A stretch of DNA of 64,000 nt from Pontiella desulfatans (GCF_900890425.1 NZ_CAAHFG010000004.1:1-64000), one strand, 5' to 3'; counted from the first letter of the stretch, positions 28,250 through 37,253 are shown. Notes: generated from the sequence alone by a model not told the origin. Numbers and translations are program-made.

Positions 28250-29161
28250 TCAGAGTCGCAGAACCCGCTTGAGTTCGTCAACGGCTTGGCGGTGCTTGGC
28301 ACTCTCCATGTTTCCGATATTGCGCAACTTCCACTGCAAGGCCGGCAGCTGTTCAAGATGTTCGATCGGAAGCCGGTTCCATTCGGGTGCGCCCATCTTG
28401 ATCGACAGCAGGAAAAGCCGTTCGTTTTCGGTTAGCCGGTCATTCAGCTCCCTGACCAGACGGCGGCGCGTCTCGACGAGCGTCTCAACAGAAACGGGCT
28501 CACGCGCCATTCCTGCGAACTGGGCCGCATAGATCGTTGCCAGAGGCTGTTCATTCGGGTTGAGTAATTCCGCCATCGGGCGGGGATGCCCGGCCAGATA
28601 GACCGTAAAGGCCGAACGGATATCATCGGTCAACCCCGGGTCGCGAAACATGAGGTGGACATCGAACAGATCGCGCGGATGCTGCCGGTCGAGGGCGGCA
28701 CAAATCTTGCCGCCATACAGATCCGCCTCGGAAAGAATGCGGCTCTCAACAAACCGTTCGAATTCCGCCTGGGCGGAAGCACAAAGGGTACGCGTTTCCG
28801 GCGGAAACAGAGCCCCGCGAAACACAAAGTTCGGTTCAACCTTGATCTGGGCATTCACGGCATTCACAACCAGCCGCCCCGTCACTCCGGCCACCGGCTG
28901 ACCCTGAACCGTGGTTCCCGGCAGCTCCGCCTCTATCTCAACGGCAAGTTGTTCCAACGCGCCTGAAATCCCGGCCAGCGCATCTTCGCGTGGAACGAGT
29001 GGCAGGTAGGCCAAATCGATATCCACCGACAGACGCGGCATATCCTGAACAAAAAGATTCATGGCGGTTCCGCCCTTCAACGCGAAACAACCATGCTTTT
29101 GAAGTAAAGGCAAAACCTGCAGCAGAAGCTCCACCTGCTTGACATAGGTCCGGTTAAACAT
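28250..29161 (-). CDS. AbiEii-type nucleotidyltransferase toxin
   Basis: A 303-residue protein of the AbiEii/AbiGii family, the toxin of type IV toxin-antitoxin and abortive-infection systems. Near residues 26-48 it has GGTAMNLFVQ and RLSVDIDLAYL, the GG-T/S and D-x-D motifs of the nucleotidyltransferase fold. A later YGGKICAALDRQHPRDLFDV motif is typical of the family and includes conserved K and D residues. Its start overlaps the end of the upstream abiEi gene by 8 bp, the classical antitoxin-toxin order with coupling. It appears intact. Confidence 0.88.
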   Translation of the reverse strand: MFNRTYVKQVELLLQVLPLLQKHGCFALKGGTAMNLFVQDMPRLSVDIDLAYLPLVPREDALAGISGALEQLAVEIEAELPGTTVQGQPVAGVTGRLVVNAVNAQIKVEPNFVFRGALFPPETRTLCASAQAEFERFVESRILSEADLYGGKICAALDRQHPRDLFDVHLMFRDPGLTDDIRSAFTVYLAGHPRPMAELLNPNEQPLATIYAAQFAGMAREPVSVETLVETRRRLVRELNDRLTENERLFLLSIKMGAPEWNRLPIEHLEQLPALQWKLRNIGNMESAKHRQAVDELKRVLRL

Positions 29162-29945
29162 CGGCGTCCTCTTTTCGGCGCGGCACGGTGATCAACAGTT
29201 CGCCGTCCAGTTCGCCCCCTTCGTAAACCACGCGCTTTCCACTGCCCAGATCCACCGGATCCGGATCAATATATTTAAGCCAGGGATGCGCGCAATCTTT
29301 CGCCATCCAAAGAAACAGCCGTTTGACCCGCACGGACCGGCAGGCCTCCAGCAGTTTCTGAACCTCCTGCGGGCGCAACGATCCGAGTCCTTCAAATACG
29401 GTGCGGGTATGATCGAATGCCGCATTGTCGGCGATGCAATAGAGCATCTCGAAAGCCGCCCTTTCAGGCGGGGATACCCTGATCCGGAACCCCTTGTGCT
29501 CAACCGATGCCCAGGGCAGATTCCCGGACGAATCAAACAGATGGGCGCAACGATGCACGATTTCAACTCCCCAGTCCTTGACGGTAAACCAGGTCGGAAG
29601 CCGTTCGGAACCATCGCTGAACAGCAGAATGGAATCCTGCTCTCCCATCGAGAGGTAATGGCCTAGACCTTTGAGTTGCAACGCACTTAACCCTGCAACA
29701 TGGACAGTCAATCCAAGCTGGCTTTGGAGGGTGTGGACCGCACCCTGCCAATCGACGCTATCCCCCGTGCGCATATAGGCGCCGCGCCCGACCCGCTCCA
29801 GCCATCCCGAAGCGACATATCGCCGGGCCAAATCCTTCGAGACTCCTTGGTCTGCCAGCCAAGCTGGCGTAAGCACGGTGCCCGGAACCAGATTTTGCAG
29901 CATCTGGTTTACTTTGCTTATTTTATGCGAACTCATGATTCGCAT
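29154..29945 (-). CDS. AbiEi-type antitoxin
   Basis: A 263-residue protein. The N-terminus (LTPAWLADQGVSKDLARRYVASGWLERVGRGAYMRTGD) is the winged helix-turn-helix of AbiEi-family antitoxins, which repress their own promoter. The larger C-terminal domain is needed for antitoxicity in characterised members. The two possible starts, 29945 and 29936 (MSSHKISK), both fall inside a perfect 9-bp inverted repeat, and neither has a strong ribosome site. It is the first gene of the abiE operon. Both proteins look full length. Confidence 0.82.
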   Translation of the reverse strand: MRIMSSHKISKVNQMLQNLVPGTVLTPAWLADQGVSKDLARRYVASGWLERVGRGAYMRTGDSVDWQGAVHTLQSQLGLTVHVAGLSALQLKGLGHYLSMGEQDSILLFSDGSERLPTWFTVKDWGVEIVHRCAHLFDSSGNLPWASVEHKGFRIRVSPPERAAFEMLYCIADNAAFDHTRTVFEGLGSLRPQEVQKLLEACRSVRVKRLFLWMAKDCAHPWLKYIDPDPVDLGSGKRVVYEGGELDGELLITVPRRKEDADV

Positions 29946-29947
29946 AA
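29923..29947. promoter_or_regulatory. Inverted repeat over the abiEi start codon
   Basis: TTATGCGAA-CTCATGA-TTCGCATAA is a perfect 9-bp palindrome with a 7-nt centre. It covers both candidate abiEi start codons. AbiEi proteins are known to bind inverted repeats and self-repress, so this is a candidate operator. It would also form an RNA hairpin hiding the start. Confidence 0.55.
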
Positions 29948-30050
29948 CTAATTAAAAAACAAACCGCTGTCAATCCTTTGGTTTATATAATATCACCCTG
30001 GAGTACTAATAGACCGCTAATATACCTAAGAATGATCACAAAAGAAAAGC

Positions 30051-30126
30051 TACCAGTCCTGAATGGTGCTAAAGCTTCCATAACAGCCACTGCCCATCTC
30101 CGTATCTTTTCCTTCGCCTGTCACCT
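30051..30126 (+). repeat. Dispersed repeat R, copy 2 (partial)
   Basis: Matches only the second half of copies 1 and 3: AAAGCTTCCATAACAGCCAC and TGCCCATCTCCGTATC, followed by TTTTCCTTCGCCTG. It lies between the abiEi upstream region and the end of the truncated ATPase gene, in the same orientation as the other copies. Confidence 0.6.
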
Positions 30127-30200
30127 TGGCAACGTCGGCGCTTCCCATTAAAGATTTACCAGAGGCTTTCAAATATATATCGCTGCGCTCAGCGTTCGCG

Positions 30201-30824
30201 CTACGGCAATGGCAGAGCCTCTACGGCATAGAGCGGGAGCGATAGCAGTTCGAATCGGACTTCTTCAACCGAGTCCCCGGATCGCGCCTTGACGTCTACC
30301 ATCATTTTTGATGGTGGATTCAAGTCAAAGCGGATGGCCTGCTCACTCCCTTTTTCCAACATAAACTGCTGAAGCGATTTCAGTGACCCGCTGGCTCCGG
30401 CCTTCACTTCAATGGGCATAATATGTGTTCCCTGCGAGATGACATAGTCGACCTCGGCATTGTTGGCCCGCCCTTCCCTCAGCCAGTAATTGAGCTGTGG
30501 CCTGCCTCGATCCAAATAGGCCAAATGCTGACCCACAAACTGTTCCGCCAGCGGGCCTTCATTCACCAGTACCTGCGCAGTTGCCTCCGATATGTCCTTC
30601 CACTGTCCGCCGCACAGGTAATTGACAATACCGACATCCATGAAGATCAGTTTGTAGACCTCATCCGAGGCCTCTGCCGCAAGCGGAACCCCCGAGCAAT
30701 GAGAAGCGGTCACTTGCCGCAAAAAATGGCCGATGGGTCGCGTTGCCCCTAGATAATGGAGGTCTCCTAAACAGGTATCGAATCGCTCGCTCTCTTCTTC
30801 AGAACAAATGACATAAAGAACTGC
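30201..30824 (-). pseudogene. AAA/DUF4143 ATPase, N-terminal half missing
   Basis: Only the C-terminal DUF4143 half remains: SHCSGVPLAAEASDEVYKL, FMDVGIVNYLCGG, LAEQFVGQHLAYL, and the nuclease-like core AEVDYVISQGTHIMPIEVKAG. The same segments occur in the complete paralogue that starts at 31031. The open frame continues upstream to a stop at 30825 (ATRPIGHFLRQV and beyond) without a start codon, and no Walker A region exists. The TTG at 30722 could in theory start a short protein, but truncation is the simpler reading. It is convergent in relation to repeat R copy 2. Confidence 0.75.
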
Positions 30825-31030
30825 TTAAAAGCGGTCGCCTGACAAAAAGGAACCTGTAAAATGATGATTTAGGGCTACCAATCATGCCTTCCATCGGTAG
30901 GTTATGATACCGATAACTCAATCATCCCGTTTTTTCTGGCATTTTTTGCACAAAACAACGCGTTGTAATTGACATGAAGAGTAAATTACAACACCATAAT
31001 ACCCGCAATATCACATAGGAGAACTTCCCG
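30825..31030. other. Spacer with a short repeat before the AAA/DUF4143 gene
   Basis: Holds a TGTAAAATGATGATTTAGGG segment (30856) followed by ATGCCTTCCATCGGTAGGTT. A diverged second copy lies at 32460 (TATAAAATGATGCTTCAGGG then TTGCCTTCCAGCGATGGGTT), so the complete ATPase gene is bracketed by the pair. No gene. Confidence 0.5.
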
Positions 31031-32401
31031 ATGAAACGGTCTGTATCCATATTTCTCAAGGACTGGCTTGCCAACCCGAGCCGCAAACCCTTGGTCATGC
31101 GCGGCGCACGGCAGGTGGGAAAGACCTGGCTGGTTCGCGACCTGGCAAAAACAAGCTCCCGGGCACTTATCGAACTGAACTTCGAAAAACAACCTGAACT
31201 TGCAGAGCACTTTTTATCCAACGACCCCGCCCGGATCATCTCCGATCTGGAAGCGGATCTTGGTCTGGATATCCATCCCGACAATGCCATCCTGTTTCTG
31301 GACGAGATTCAGGCCGCCCCTGCACTGCTGGCATCCTTGCGGTGGTTTCGTGAAGAGATGCCGGAACTCCCGGTGGTTGCCGCCGGCTCCCTGCTGGACT
31401 TCACATTGAAAGAACATGACTTCAGCATGCCGGTCGGACGGATCATGTACTGCCATGTTGAGCCGCTATCTTTTTTTGAGTTCCTTGACGCATCGGGCAA
31501 TGAAAAACTGCGCAAGACGCTGTGCACGGCCAGCAACACCGGAACCCTCTCCCCCCGTCTGCATGAACGGTCGCTGGAGCTCTTCTCTGAATACTGTATT
31601 ACGGGCGGACTTCCGGAAATCATGGCGGCATGGGTGGAGGTTCGGAATGACGACCGGCGGTTGCAGCTCCAGCAGGATCTGATTGCCGCCTACCGGGATG
31701 ACTTTAACAAATACAGAAAGCGCGTTCCCGCCGATCTGCTACGTCGTGTCATGGATGCGGTTCCCAAACAAATGGGAAGCAACTTTGTGTACAATCATGT
31801 GGACGCGGATTCCGGCCACCGCAATCTCAAACAGGCCGTCGAAATGCTGACGCTGGCACGAGTCTGCCATCGCATTGAGCACACCGCAGCCAACGGACTC
31901 CCCCTCGGAGCCGAAGGCAATCCCCGCCTCTTTAAAATGATGATGGTCGACATTGGAATCAGCACCGCTCAACTGGGACTGTCCAGATTGGAAGCTCGCA
32001 ACCTGAACCAAACCGTTTGGGCCAACAAAGGGGGGCTGGCAGAACAGTTCGTCGGCCAGCATCTCCGCTGCCTGTTCAAACCCTGGGAAGAGCCGCGACT
32101 GTTCTATTGGCAGCGAACCGGCGGACGGCAGGGGGAACTCGACTTTATCTACCAGCATGGCCCGCACATCATTCCAATCGAGGTAAAAGCGGGTAGCGCC
32201 GGTTCGATGAAATCATTGCATGCATTCATGCAGAACAAGCAACTGCCTCTCGCTGTACGGCTGGACACCAATCCTCCCTCGGTTCAAGACCTGGACGTTC
32301 GCACAACAACCGGCGAGCAAGTCCGCTATCGCCTGGTCTCCCTTCCACTAACCATGACCGAAACTCTCTCCTCGGCAATTGAACGCTCCTTACCGCAGTA
32401 A
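31031..32401 (+). CDS. AAA+ ATPase with DUF4143 domain
   Basis: A 456-residue protein of a widespread family with an N-terminal P-loop ATPase and C-terminal DUF4143. Walker A is MRGARQVGKTWLVRDLA near residues 23-39, Walker B AILFLDEIQAA near 86-96, and a sensor-like VVAAGSLLDFTL follows. The C-terminus has the restriction-endonuclease-like pattern GELDFIYQHGPHIIPIEVKAG (D...E-x-K). AGGAG lies 11 nt before the ATG. The role is not established; such genes cluster with toxin-antitoxin and other accessory genes, as here. A truncated paralogue lies next to it in the opposite orientation. Confidence 0.85.
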   Translation: MKRSVSIFLKDWLANPSRKPLVMRGARQVGKTWLVRDLAKTSSRALIELNFEKQPELAEHFLSNDPARIISDLEADLGLDIHPDNAILFLDEIQAAPALLASLRWFREEMPELPVVAAGSLLDFTLKEHDFSMPVGRIMYCHVEPLSFFEFLDASGNEKLRKTLCTASNTGTLSPRLHERSLELFSEYCITGGLPEIMAAWVEVRNDDRRLQLQQDLIAAYRDDFNKYRKRVPADLLRRVMDAVPKQMGSNFVYNHVDADSGHRNLKQAVEMLTLARVCHRIEHTAANGLPLGAEGNPRLFKMMMVDIGISTAQLGLSRLEARNLNQTVWANKGGLAEQFVGQHLRCLFKPWEEPRLFYWQRTGGRQGELDFIYQHGPHIIPIEVKAGSAGSMKSLHAFMQNKQLPLAVRLDTNPPSVQDLDVRTTTGEQVRYRLVSLPLTMTETLSSAIERSLPQ

Positions 32402-32699
32402 AAGATATTTGAAAAATCCCGTCGGTTTTACCAGTCAGCAAGGGAAAGGTGTCCATCCTATAAAATGATGCTTCAGGGTTTCTGAATCTTGCCTTCCAGC
32501 GATGGGTTTACTTCTCGCCAAGAGTCAGTTTCTTTTTGGAGTCAATCTACTGCTGAAGGATAATCTTACAGTATTTTCTTTTGCCATCAGGCGTCAACGT
32601 AACCAGCAGAGACCTCTTGCGAAACAGGCAGCCAAAAAACACCTGAAAATTTCTCCAACTTTTTTCTAAACAGAAAAGGTGTCCGAAAAGGTGTCCGTC
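32402..32699. other. Spacer with repeat fragments
   Basis: Gene-free. Contains the second copy of the TATAAAATGATG repeat at 32460 and the phrase GTGTCC(A/G)TCCTATAAA twice (near 32449 and 32690), the later one leading directly into repeat R copy 3. Confidence 0.45.
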
Positions 32700-32852
32700 C
32701 TATAAATTAATGATCACGCCTTGGATGCAGGTAAATACCCCATGCCCGCGGATCATGAAAAGGGTTCTGCATACGCAGAGTCAGCTGCCGAATGCTTCCA
32801 AAAACAACCACTGCCCTTCTCCGCATCTTTTCCTTCGCTTACCACCCTGGCG
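32700..32852 (+). repeat. Dispersed repeat R, copy 3
   Basis: Begins CTATAAATTAATGATCA like copy 1, shares the CATGCCCG, GCATACGCAGAGTCAG and CTTCCAAAAACAACCACTGC blocks, and ends with CTTTTCCTTCGCTTACC. It runs directly into the AbiEii-like fragment. Its uninterrupted upstream flank (CCGTCCTATAAATTAATG) is what defines the group II intron 5' junction at copy 1. Confidence 0.6.
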
Positions 32853-33074
32853 AAGGTGGAGGATGATTTTTTCAGCGTGCGCTTTGCCCGAACCGCCGGG
32901 AAACAAACGCAATGGACGGCCTTCCTGCGAAAGCAGGGTATTCAGAATATCGCACCAAACCAATTTGAGGAGGTAGTCGCCCGATTGCAGACTTTTTTCC
33001 GTCCCATGGTTGAAGTTCAGATTGGCAACACACCCTTCGAATCAAATTGGGAACCCGGCGGACCGTGGCGCTAA
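32853..33074 (+). pseudogene. C-terminal fragment of an AbiEii-like nucleotidyltransferase
   Basis: About 73 residues (KVEDDFFSVRFARTAGKQTQ, WTAFLRKQGI, FEEVVARLQTFFRPMVEVQI, then SNWEPGGPWR and stop). This matches the tail of many AbiEii-type proteins, where a T-x-W-x-x-F-L motif precedes a helix and a final aromatic segment. The catalytic part is absent. The local abiEii gene has a different ending, so the fragment comes from a second, lost system. Confidence 0.5.
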
Positions 33075-33238
33075 AAGAGTTCGGGGGAAAGTTCGGGTTT
33101 CGTCCACAAACAACCACCCTGTTTCAACTAATTCCAACCTCACTTGACATCCAAAATAATTTATGTATCATGCTAGTTACAAGGTTGATATAGAAACTAA
33201 ATGAGACGCCTTGTAAACTGCTTAAAATAGTGATGAAT

Positions 33239-33285
33239 GCCTGTCACGCTGGAGGTTGCGAGTTCGAGTCTCGTCATCCTCGCCA
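33239..33285 (+). other. tRNA-Asp 3' fragment, probable attachment site
   Basis: GCCTGTCACGCTGGAGG then TTGCGAGTTCGAGTCTCG and TCATCCTCGCCA is the 3' part of a tRNA-Asp: anticodon loop CTGTCAC (GTC), variable loop, T-arm with GTTCGAGTC, acceptor strand and CCA. The 5' half is absent, and upstream bases cannot pair with it. Integrases that target tRNA genes leave such 3' copies at the far end of an island. A strong terminator follows. Confidence 0.75.
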
Positions 33286-33291
33286 TTCTAG

Positions 33292-33322
33292 GGGCTTTCG
33301 TATTATGCGAAAGCCCTTTTTT
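33292..33322 (+). terminator. Rho-independent terminator
   Basis: GGGCTTTCG-TATTATG-CGAAAGCCC followed by TTTTTT: a perfect 9-bp stem with T-run. It lies 6 bp after the tRNA-Asp CCA end, so it was probably the tRNA's own terminator. Confidence 0.88.
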
Positions 33323-33762
33323 CATTGGCTATTCTGCATATTTTCGGTTTTCGGCTTGGTTTTGATAGCGTTAGGGCCATTTTAGACAAAACTGACCACA
33401 AACGGGAACTTTTTCCGAGGGATAAAAACCGCGCTTCGCCCAATGTTACCAGGGAGTCCCACTATATATCATTGGGTTGAAAAACGCCTCATAACGGAAG
33501 TGCGTGTTGAGGCGGTCGGCCTGGCGGAAACAGATCATTTCTTTCGAAGGAAGGATGCCTGCCCGTCGCCCGGCATTGAAAAGGAGATCAAGCAGAATCA
33601 CGTATAAGTGCCCGAAGGATCGCTCCCGCGACAAGTCGTTTGCCGAAACGTGAAGAACCCGCGCCATCCGTGGTCTTTGCATCGATTTAAAAAAACGGTT
33701 CTGCGTGTCGGTATCCGGCGGATCAAGTGAGCGGAGTGCGGGGTCAAGGAGGGAGAAGCACA
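33323..33762. other. Unassigned stretch between terminator and transposase relic
   Basis: About 440 bp. A minus-strand frame (33446-33682, containing FGHLYVILLDLLFNAGRRAG and FRYEAFFNPMIYSGTPW) may be part of a decayed gene, but I do not recognise it. Nothing else is visible. Confidence 0.3.
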
Positions 33763-34083
33763 GCCTGGATGCTGAAGGAGGCCTTGCGCAATATCTACTC
33801 CATGACGTACGACAGCACCACGGCCCGACTGGCCGTTAAACTTGGTGCGACAAGGCCGTGACCTCAGGCATTGCATGCCTGAAAACGTTGACCAAAACCA
33901 ACAACAGGCACATCGAAGGAATCCTCGGACTGGCGGCACGGATCATTCACCAACGCAAGCGACGAGGGATTCAACCACAAGATCGGATGGCTGATGCGAC
34001 AGGCCTACGGCTACCGCGACGACGAATGCCTCCATCTGCAGATCTACGACCTACCTCATCTGGCAACGCGACGGGATCTCTGA
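33763..34083 (+). pseudogene. Degenerate DDE transposase (ISL3-like)
   Basis: Pieces of a transposase C-terminus in at least three frames: MLKEALRNIYSMTYDSTTA, then DKAVTSGIACLKTLTKTNNRHIEGIL, then RHGSFTNASDEGFNHKIGWL followed by MRQAYGYRDDECLHLQIYDL and the stop. The last part shows the S/T-N-x-x-x-E-G-x-N-x-K-I pattern of ISL3-type enzymes. It is not the same element as the fragment at 6.2 kb. Frameshifts make it non-functional. Confidence 0.65.
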
Positions 34084-34261
34084 GACGCACTTCCCTGAAC
34101 AACCAAATTTGATCGGGCTTGGAAGAATTCTGGAACCAAAATATGCCGAACGCCGGCGCGTTTTCCCTGGGCGAATTCCTATTGTGAATGTTACGAGGGC
34201 AAAACGAAAAGGGAGTGCCTGAACCACTTTTTTCTGCGTGGGTCTTGAGTAACTTGATTAG

Positions 34262-34417
34262 TGGTTGGCTTATTACAACGATCAACGGACGCATCAGGGA
34301 GTGGATATCGGAAACACGGTTCTTCGCCCAGACTTCACACCGACCGACAAAGGGGAGATTAAGCTAGAACAGCGGCTGGGCGGAATCATTTCCTACTACT
34401 ACCGCGAAGCTGCCTGA
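34262..34417 (+). pseudogene. C-terminal fragment of an integrase-core transposase
   Basis: About 51 residues starting WLAYYNDQRTHQGVDIGNTV and ending RLGGIISYYYREAA with a stop. The W-x-x-Y-Y-N-x-x-R-x-H-Q-G pattern is the hallmark of the rve-type integrase core end in IS481/IS3-like transposases. The catalytic part is absent. It is part of the IS debris beside the tRNA-Asp fragment. Confidence 0.6.
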
Positions 34418-34473
34418 ACCTGCCCCGGCGAACATCATCAGCAACCGTCTCGCCGTTCAGCATCTGAAAAACA

Positions 34474-34508
34474 AGCAGGCGCCGCATCGCGGCGCCTGCT
34501 CTTTTTTT
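34474..34508. terminator. Strong bidirectional terminator
   Basis: AGCAGGCGCCG-CATCG-CGGCGCCTGCT, an 11-bp stem followed by a run of seven T on the plus strand. On the minus strand the hairpin is followed by TTGTTTTTC, so it can also end the transcript of the large modular gene whose stop is at 34523. Confidence 0.85.
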
Positions 34509-34522
34509 ACGCGGACGTGGGC

Positions 34523-37195
34523 TTATTTTTCTATTAACCGCAGGAATTCAACATCGTTCGTTGCGGGAACGATGAACGGGCTCGAGACCCCGCCTGGAAC
34601 ATCGACCCAATCGCCAAACGTGAGTTGCGGCCGCGACTGCAGCTTGAAGCGGGAGTCTGTCCAAGTGAAGGTTATATCGCCGCCGTTCATTTCGCCCTCG
34701 AGGGTGGGCGGATTCGGCACATCGCCTTCCACGCCGACCTTGATCTTTCCGGTCGTGCCGGTGAACGCCGGGTTTGTTAAGTAGCTGTTGAGTTCCGCCA
34801 CGGTATATTCGGCTTCCGCAAGCAGGTTCGTGCCGACGGTGACGTTGGCGATGATCCATGTGTTGCTGCCCAGCTCAACGACGGTGCCGGCGGAGTCGGC
34901 CACGGTCAGCGAGGTGTTGTTGGTGGATTCGTTCCAGTCGCCATCGATGGTCAGGCCGGCACCGGCGAACACTTCGATCGATGCGGGACCGGCCGCTCCG
35001 CCGCTCTCGAACCGCAACATGCCACGATGGCTCTGCCAGACACCGGAATAGGTATTGGACGGGCTCATGACATCGAATACCACGGTCGTTTCCGTGGAGC
35101 TACTCGAGGCCGTGGTGCGGAATATGCCATCGCCTTCGATCTGCGAATAGATGCGCAACCCCCGCGTGGCGGTAGCCGAATAGTATCCGGAAACCATCGT
35201 ATATCCACTGTTAAGGATATGGCCGTCCATCTGGTTCGCCACATTTCCGGTTCCCGATGCGAGGGTCGGGAATTCCAACGTGCCGAAACCGGTGCCGCCC
35301 GAGAACCGCAAGTCGGCGATGGTCGTAACCGTACCGAGGTCTTCCTTGCCGCGCACCTGCACCTTGCCGCCAGCCAATACGGTAAGGGAGTCGCCCTGGA
35401 AAGCAACGTTTCCATCCGGGCTCTTCAGGTTGCCGGTCGAAGGTACGACATAATCGAATCCCGAGGTTGGCGCCATGTCGTTATCCCAGATCGTAGCCGA
35501 AGTCCAGGTCTGGGCCGAGGCAAGCACATCCATGTAAACCAGCGTATTGACCACGGTTCCCACCGTGAGCGTCCCGCTACCGGAGAAAACCGGGTTGGCG
35601 CCGAGCGCGTTGAGTTCGGTCGCGGTATAGGTGCCCGCTGCAACGGACGAACCGCCGAAGACCAGGTTGGAGACCGCCCAATCGTAGCCGCCCAGGTCAA
35701 CGTTGGCGTTGGCGCTGTCGTTGACCGTCAGCGATGCGCCGGCTTCGGATTGGTTCCAATCGCCTAGAATGCGGAGCTTACCGTTGTTCAGCACTTCGAT
35801 ACTGCCTGTTCCGACCGCACCGGCATTGGCGAACTCGTTGGTGCCGCAGTAGACCACCCACGTGCCGGAAAACTCGTTCACGGCGTTGTCGATGTAGATG
35901 GTATGCGTCGATTCGGTATTGCTGTAGTACATTTCCACCTCAACATCCGGCTCGGTGTTGTAGACTTTGGAGAGCACGCGCAGGTCGCGGGTTACGCCTT
36001 CACTGGACATATAGCCCTGGAATCGCGAATCGGAGATTACATTGATTTCGCCATCGATCTTGCTTTCCACATCGTTTCCCGTGCCGGCAACCAGCACGCC
36101 GCCGTCCATGGTCAAATTATCCACCGAGATGACTTCCGAGCCGGTCACCTTCAACTGGAACTGGGTTCCCTCGCCGCGGATCGTCAACGATTTCCCCGGG
36201 AACGTGGCCGGACTGACCGGAGAGAAGAGGTAGTTGTTGGTGACATAATAATTATTGATATTGGTGGCCGCCACTCCATCGCTCCATGCGGTCGGATCCG
36301 TCCAGTTGACCTTATCGGAAACAAAGTAGACATCCCCGGGCGGTGCGGGGCCGGTGACGACCTCGATGGTGCCGCCGTTGACAAATACCGTATCGCCGAA
36401 GGTGTTGAGTTCCGCGGCGGTATAGGTTCCCGGCGGAACGCCAGCGCCGCCGAACGTCATGCTTTCAACCTTCCAGTTGGAATTGCTCAGGTTGATTTCC
36501 GAGGCTCCGCTGTCGCCGATGGAGAGCGTCGCACCTGCGGCTGACTGATCCCAATCGCCGCCGATCGTTAGGCCCGCACCGGCATTGATTGCAATGCTGC
36601 CCGTGCCGACCGATCCGCCCGTCGCGAAAATGAATGTACCGCGCGTCGCCGTCCAGTCGCCGCTGTATCCGCTGTTGTCCGTATTTTCAATTGCAACAAA
36701 GTGCGTGGTGCTGGCGGAAGACGCGCTCGTCGAGAGGTCTCCGGAACCACTGATTTCCGAAAGGATCCGCAAGTTGCGGGGGCCCGTTGTGCCCTGGGTT
36801 CCCCACCAGCAGGTAAACGCCGAGTCGGAAACCACATCAATCGTTCCATCCAGCGCAAAGGTAATGTTGGCCCCGGTTCCGGCATAGACAGCGCCCCCGT
36901 CCATGACCAGGTTTGGAACAACGAACGTGTTGACCGAATCCCGCAATTGCAGCTGGGAGCCGGTTAGGAGCGTAAACGAATCCCCGCCAAATGCGGAGCT
37001 CGCGTCGGACACCCGTAACCACAGGGTGCTCGTGTAGTCGTTTCCATTGGTCGGGGCAATGCCCGAACTCCAGGTGGAGCCTTCGTCCCATTCGGCCAGA
37101 TTCACCAGCTGGGTCACCACATCGGCCTGCACGGCGGTCGCCAGCGCCATCCCCGCAATCATGCTTCGAACCATTATTCTACCTGTACCCTTCAT
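34523..37195 (-). CDS. Secreted three-module beta-strand protein
   Basis: An 890-residue exported protein: a signal peptide ending ATAVQA, three copies of one ~250-residue module, and a C-terminal tail. The modules start at WDEGSTWSSGIAPTNGNDY (about 34), WTDPTAWSDGVAATNINNY (about 298) and QTWTSATIWDNDMAPTSGFD (about 565). Each ends with a GTYTAAELN...F.GSGTL.VG pattern. Between lie a GDSLT strand, LRI.S.I.G, and SG.W...GT..F...GA.G..SI.V motifs, which suggest a parallel beta-helix. The tail (FTWTDSRFKLQSRPQ...GDWVDVPGG...EFLRLIEK) recurs in three other proteins of this region. GGAGG lies 7 nt before the ATG. A regulon promoter lies upstream. A surface or extracellular glycan-binding role is inferred. 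Confidence 0.75.
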   Translation of the reverse strand: MKGTGRIMVRSMIAGMALATAVQADVVTQLVNLAEWDEGSTWSSGIAPTNGNDYTSTLWLRVSDASSAFGGDSFTLLTGSQLQLRDSVNTFVVPNLVMDGGAVYAGTGANITFALDGTIDVVSDSAFTCWWGTQGTTGPRNLRILSEISGSGDLSTSASSASTTHFVAIENTDNSGYSGDWTATRGTFIFATGGSVGTGSIAINAGAGLTIGGDWDQSAAGATLSIGDSGASEINLSNSNWKVESMTFGGAGVPPGTYTAAELNTFGDTVFVNGGTIEVVTGPAPPGDVYFVSDKVNWTDPTAWSDGVAATNINNYYVTNNYLFSPVSPATFPGKSLTIRGEGTQFQLKVTGSEVISVDNLTMDGGVLVAGTGNDVESKIDGEINVISDSRFQGYMSSEGVTRDLRVLSKVYNTEPDVEVEMYYSNTESTHTIYIDNAVNEFSGTWVVYCGTNEFANAGAVGTGSIEVLNNGKLRILGDWNQSEAGASLTVNDSANANVDLGGYDWAVSNLVFGGSSVAAGTYTATELNALGANPVFSGSGTLTVGTVVNTLVYMDVLASAQTWTSATIWDNDMAPTSGFDYVVPSTGNLKSPDGNVAFQGDSLTVLAGGKVQVRGKEDLGTVTTIADLRFSGGTGFGTLEFPTLASGTGNVANQMDGHILNSGYTMVSGYYSATATRGLRIYSQIEGDGIFRTTASSSSTETTVVFDVMSPSNTYSGVWQSHRGMLRFESGGAAGPASIEVFAGAGLTIDGDWNESTNNTSLTVADSAGTVVELGSNTWIIANVTVGTNLLAEAEYTVAELNSYLTNPAFTGTTGKIKVGVEGDVPNPPTLEGEMNGGDITFTWTDSRFKLQSRPQLTFGDWVDVPGGVSSPFIVPATNDVEFLRLIEK

Positions 37196-37253
37196 CTTCC
37201 TACCTCCTGTTTGTGGATTAAATGAAACAACTGCTATTCATAGGATGTGACAC

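Noticed and set aside
33073-33120. Integron attC-like site after the AbiEii relic (TAAAAGAGTTCGGGG also near 20227)
   Set aside because: Neither the RYYYAAC nor the GTTRRRY core pair with proper imperfect palindrome is seen.
33446-33682. Possible gene with FRYEAFFNPMIYSGTPW ending
   Set aside because: No family recognised, no ribosome site and surrounded by IS debris; too weak to call.
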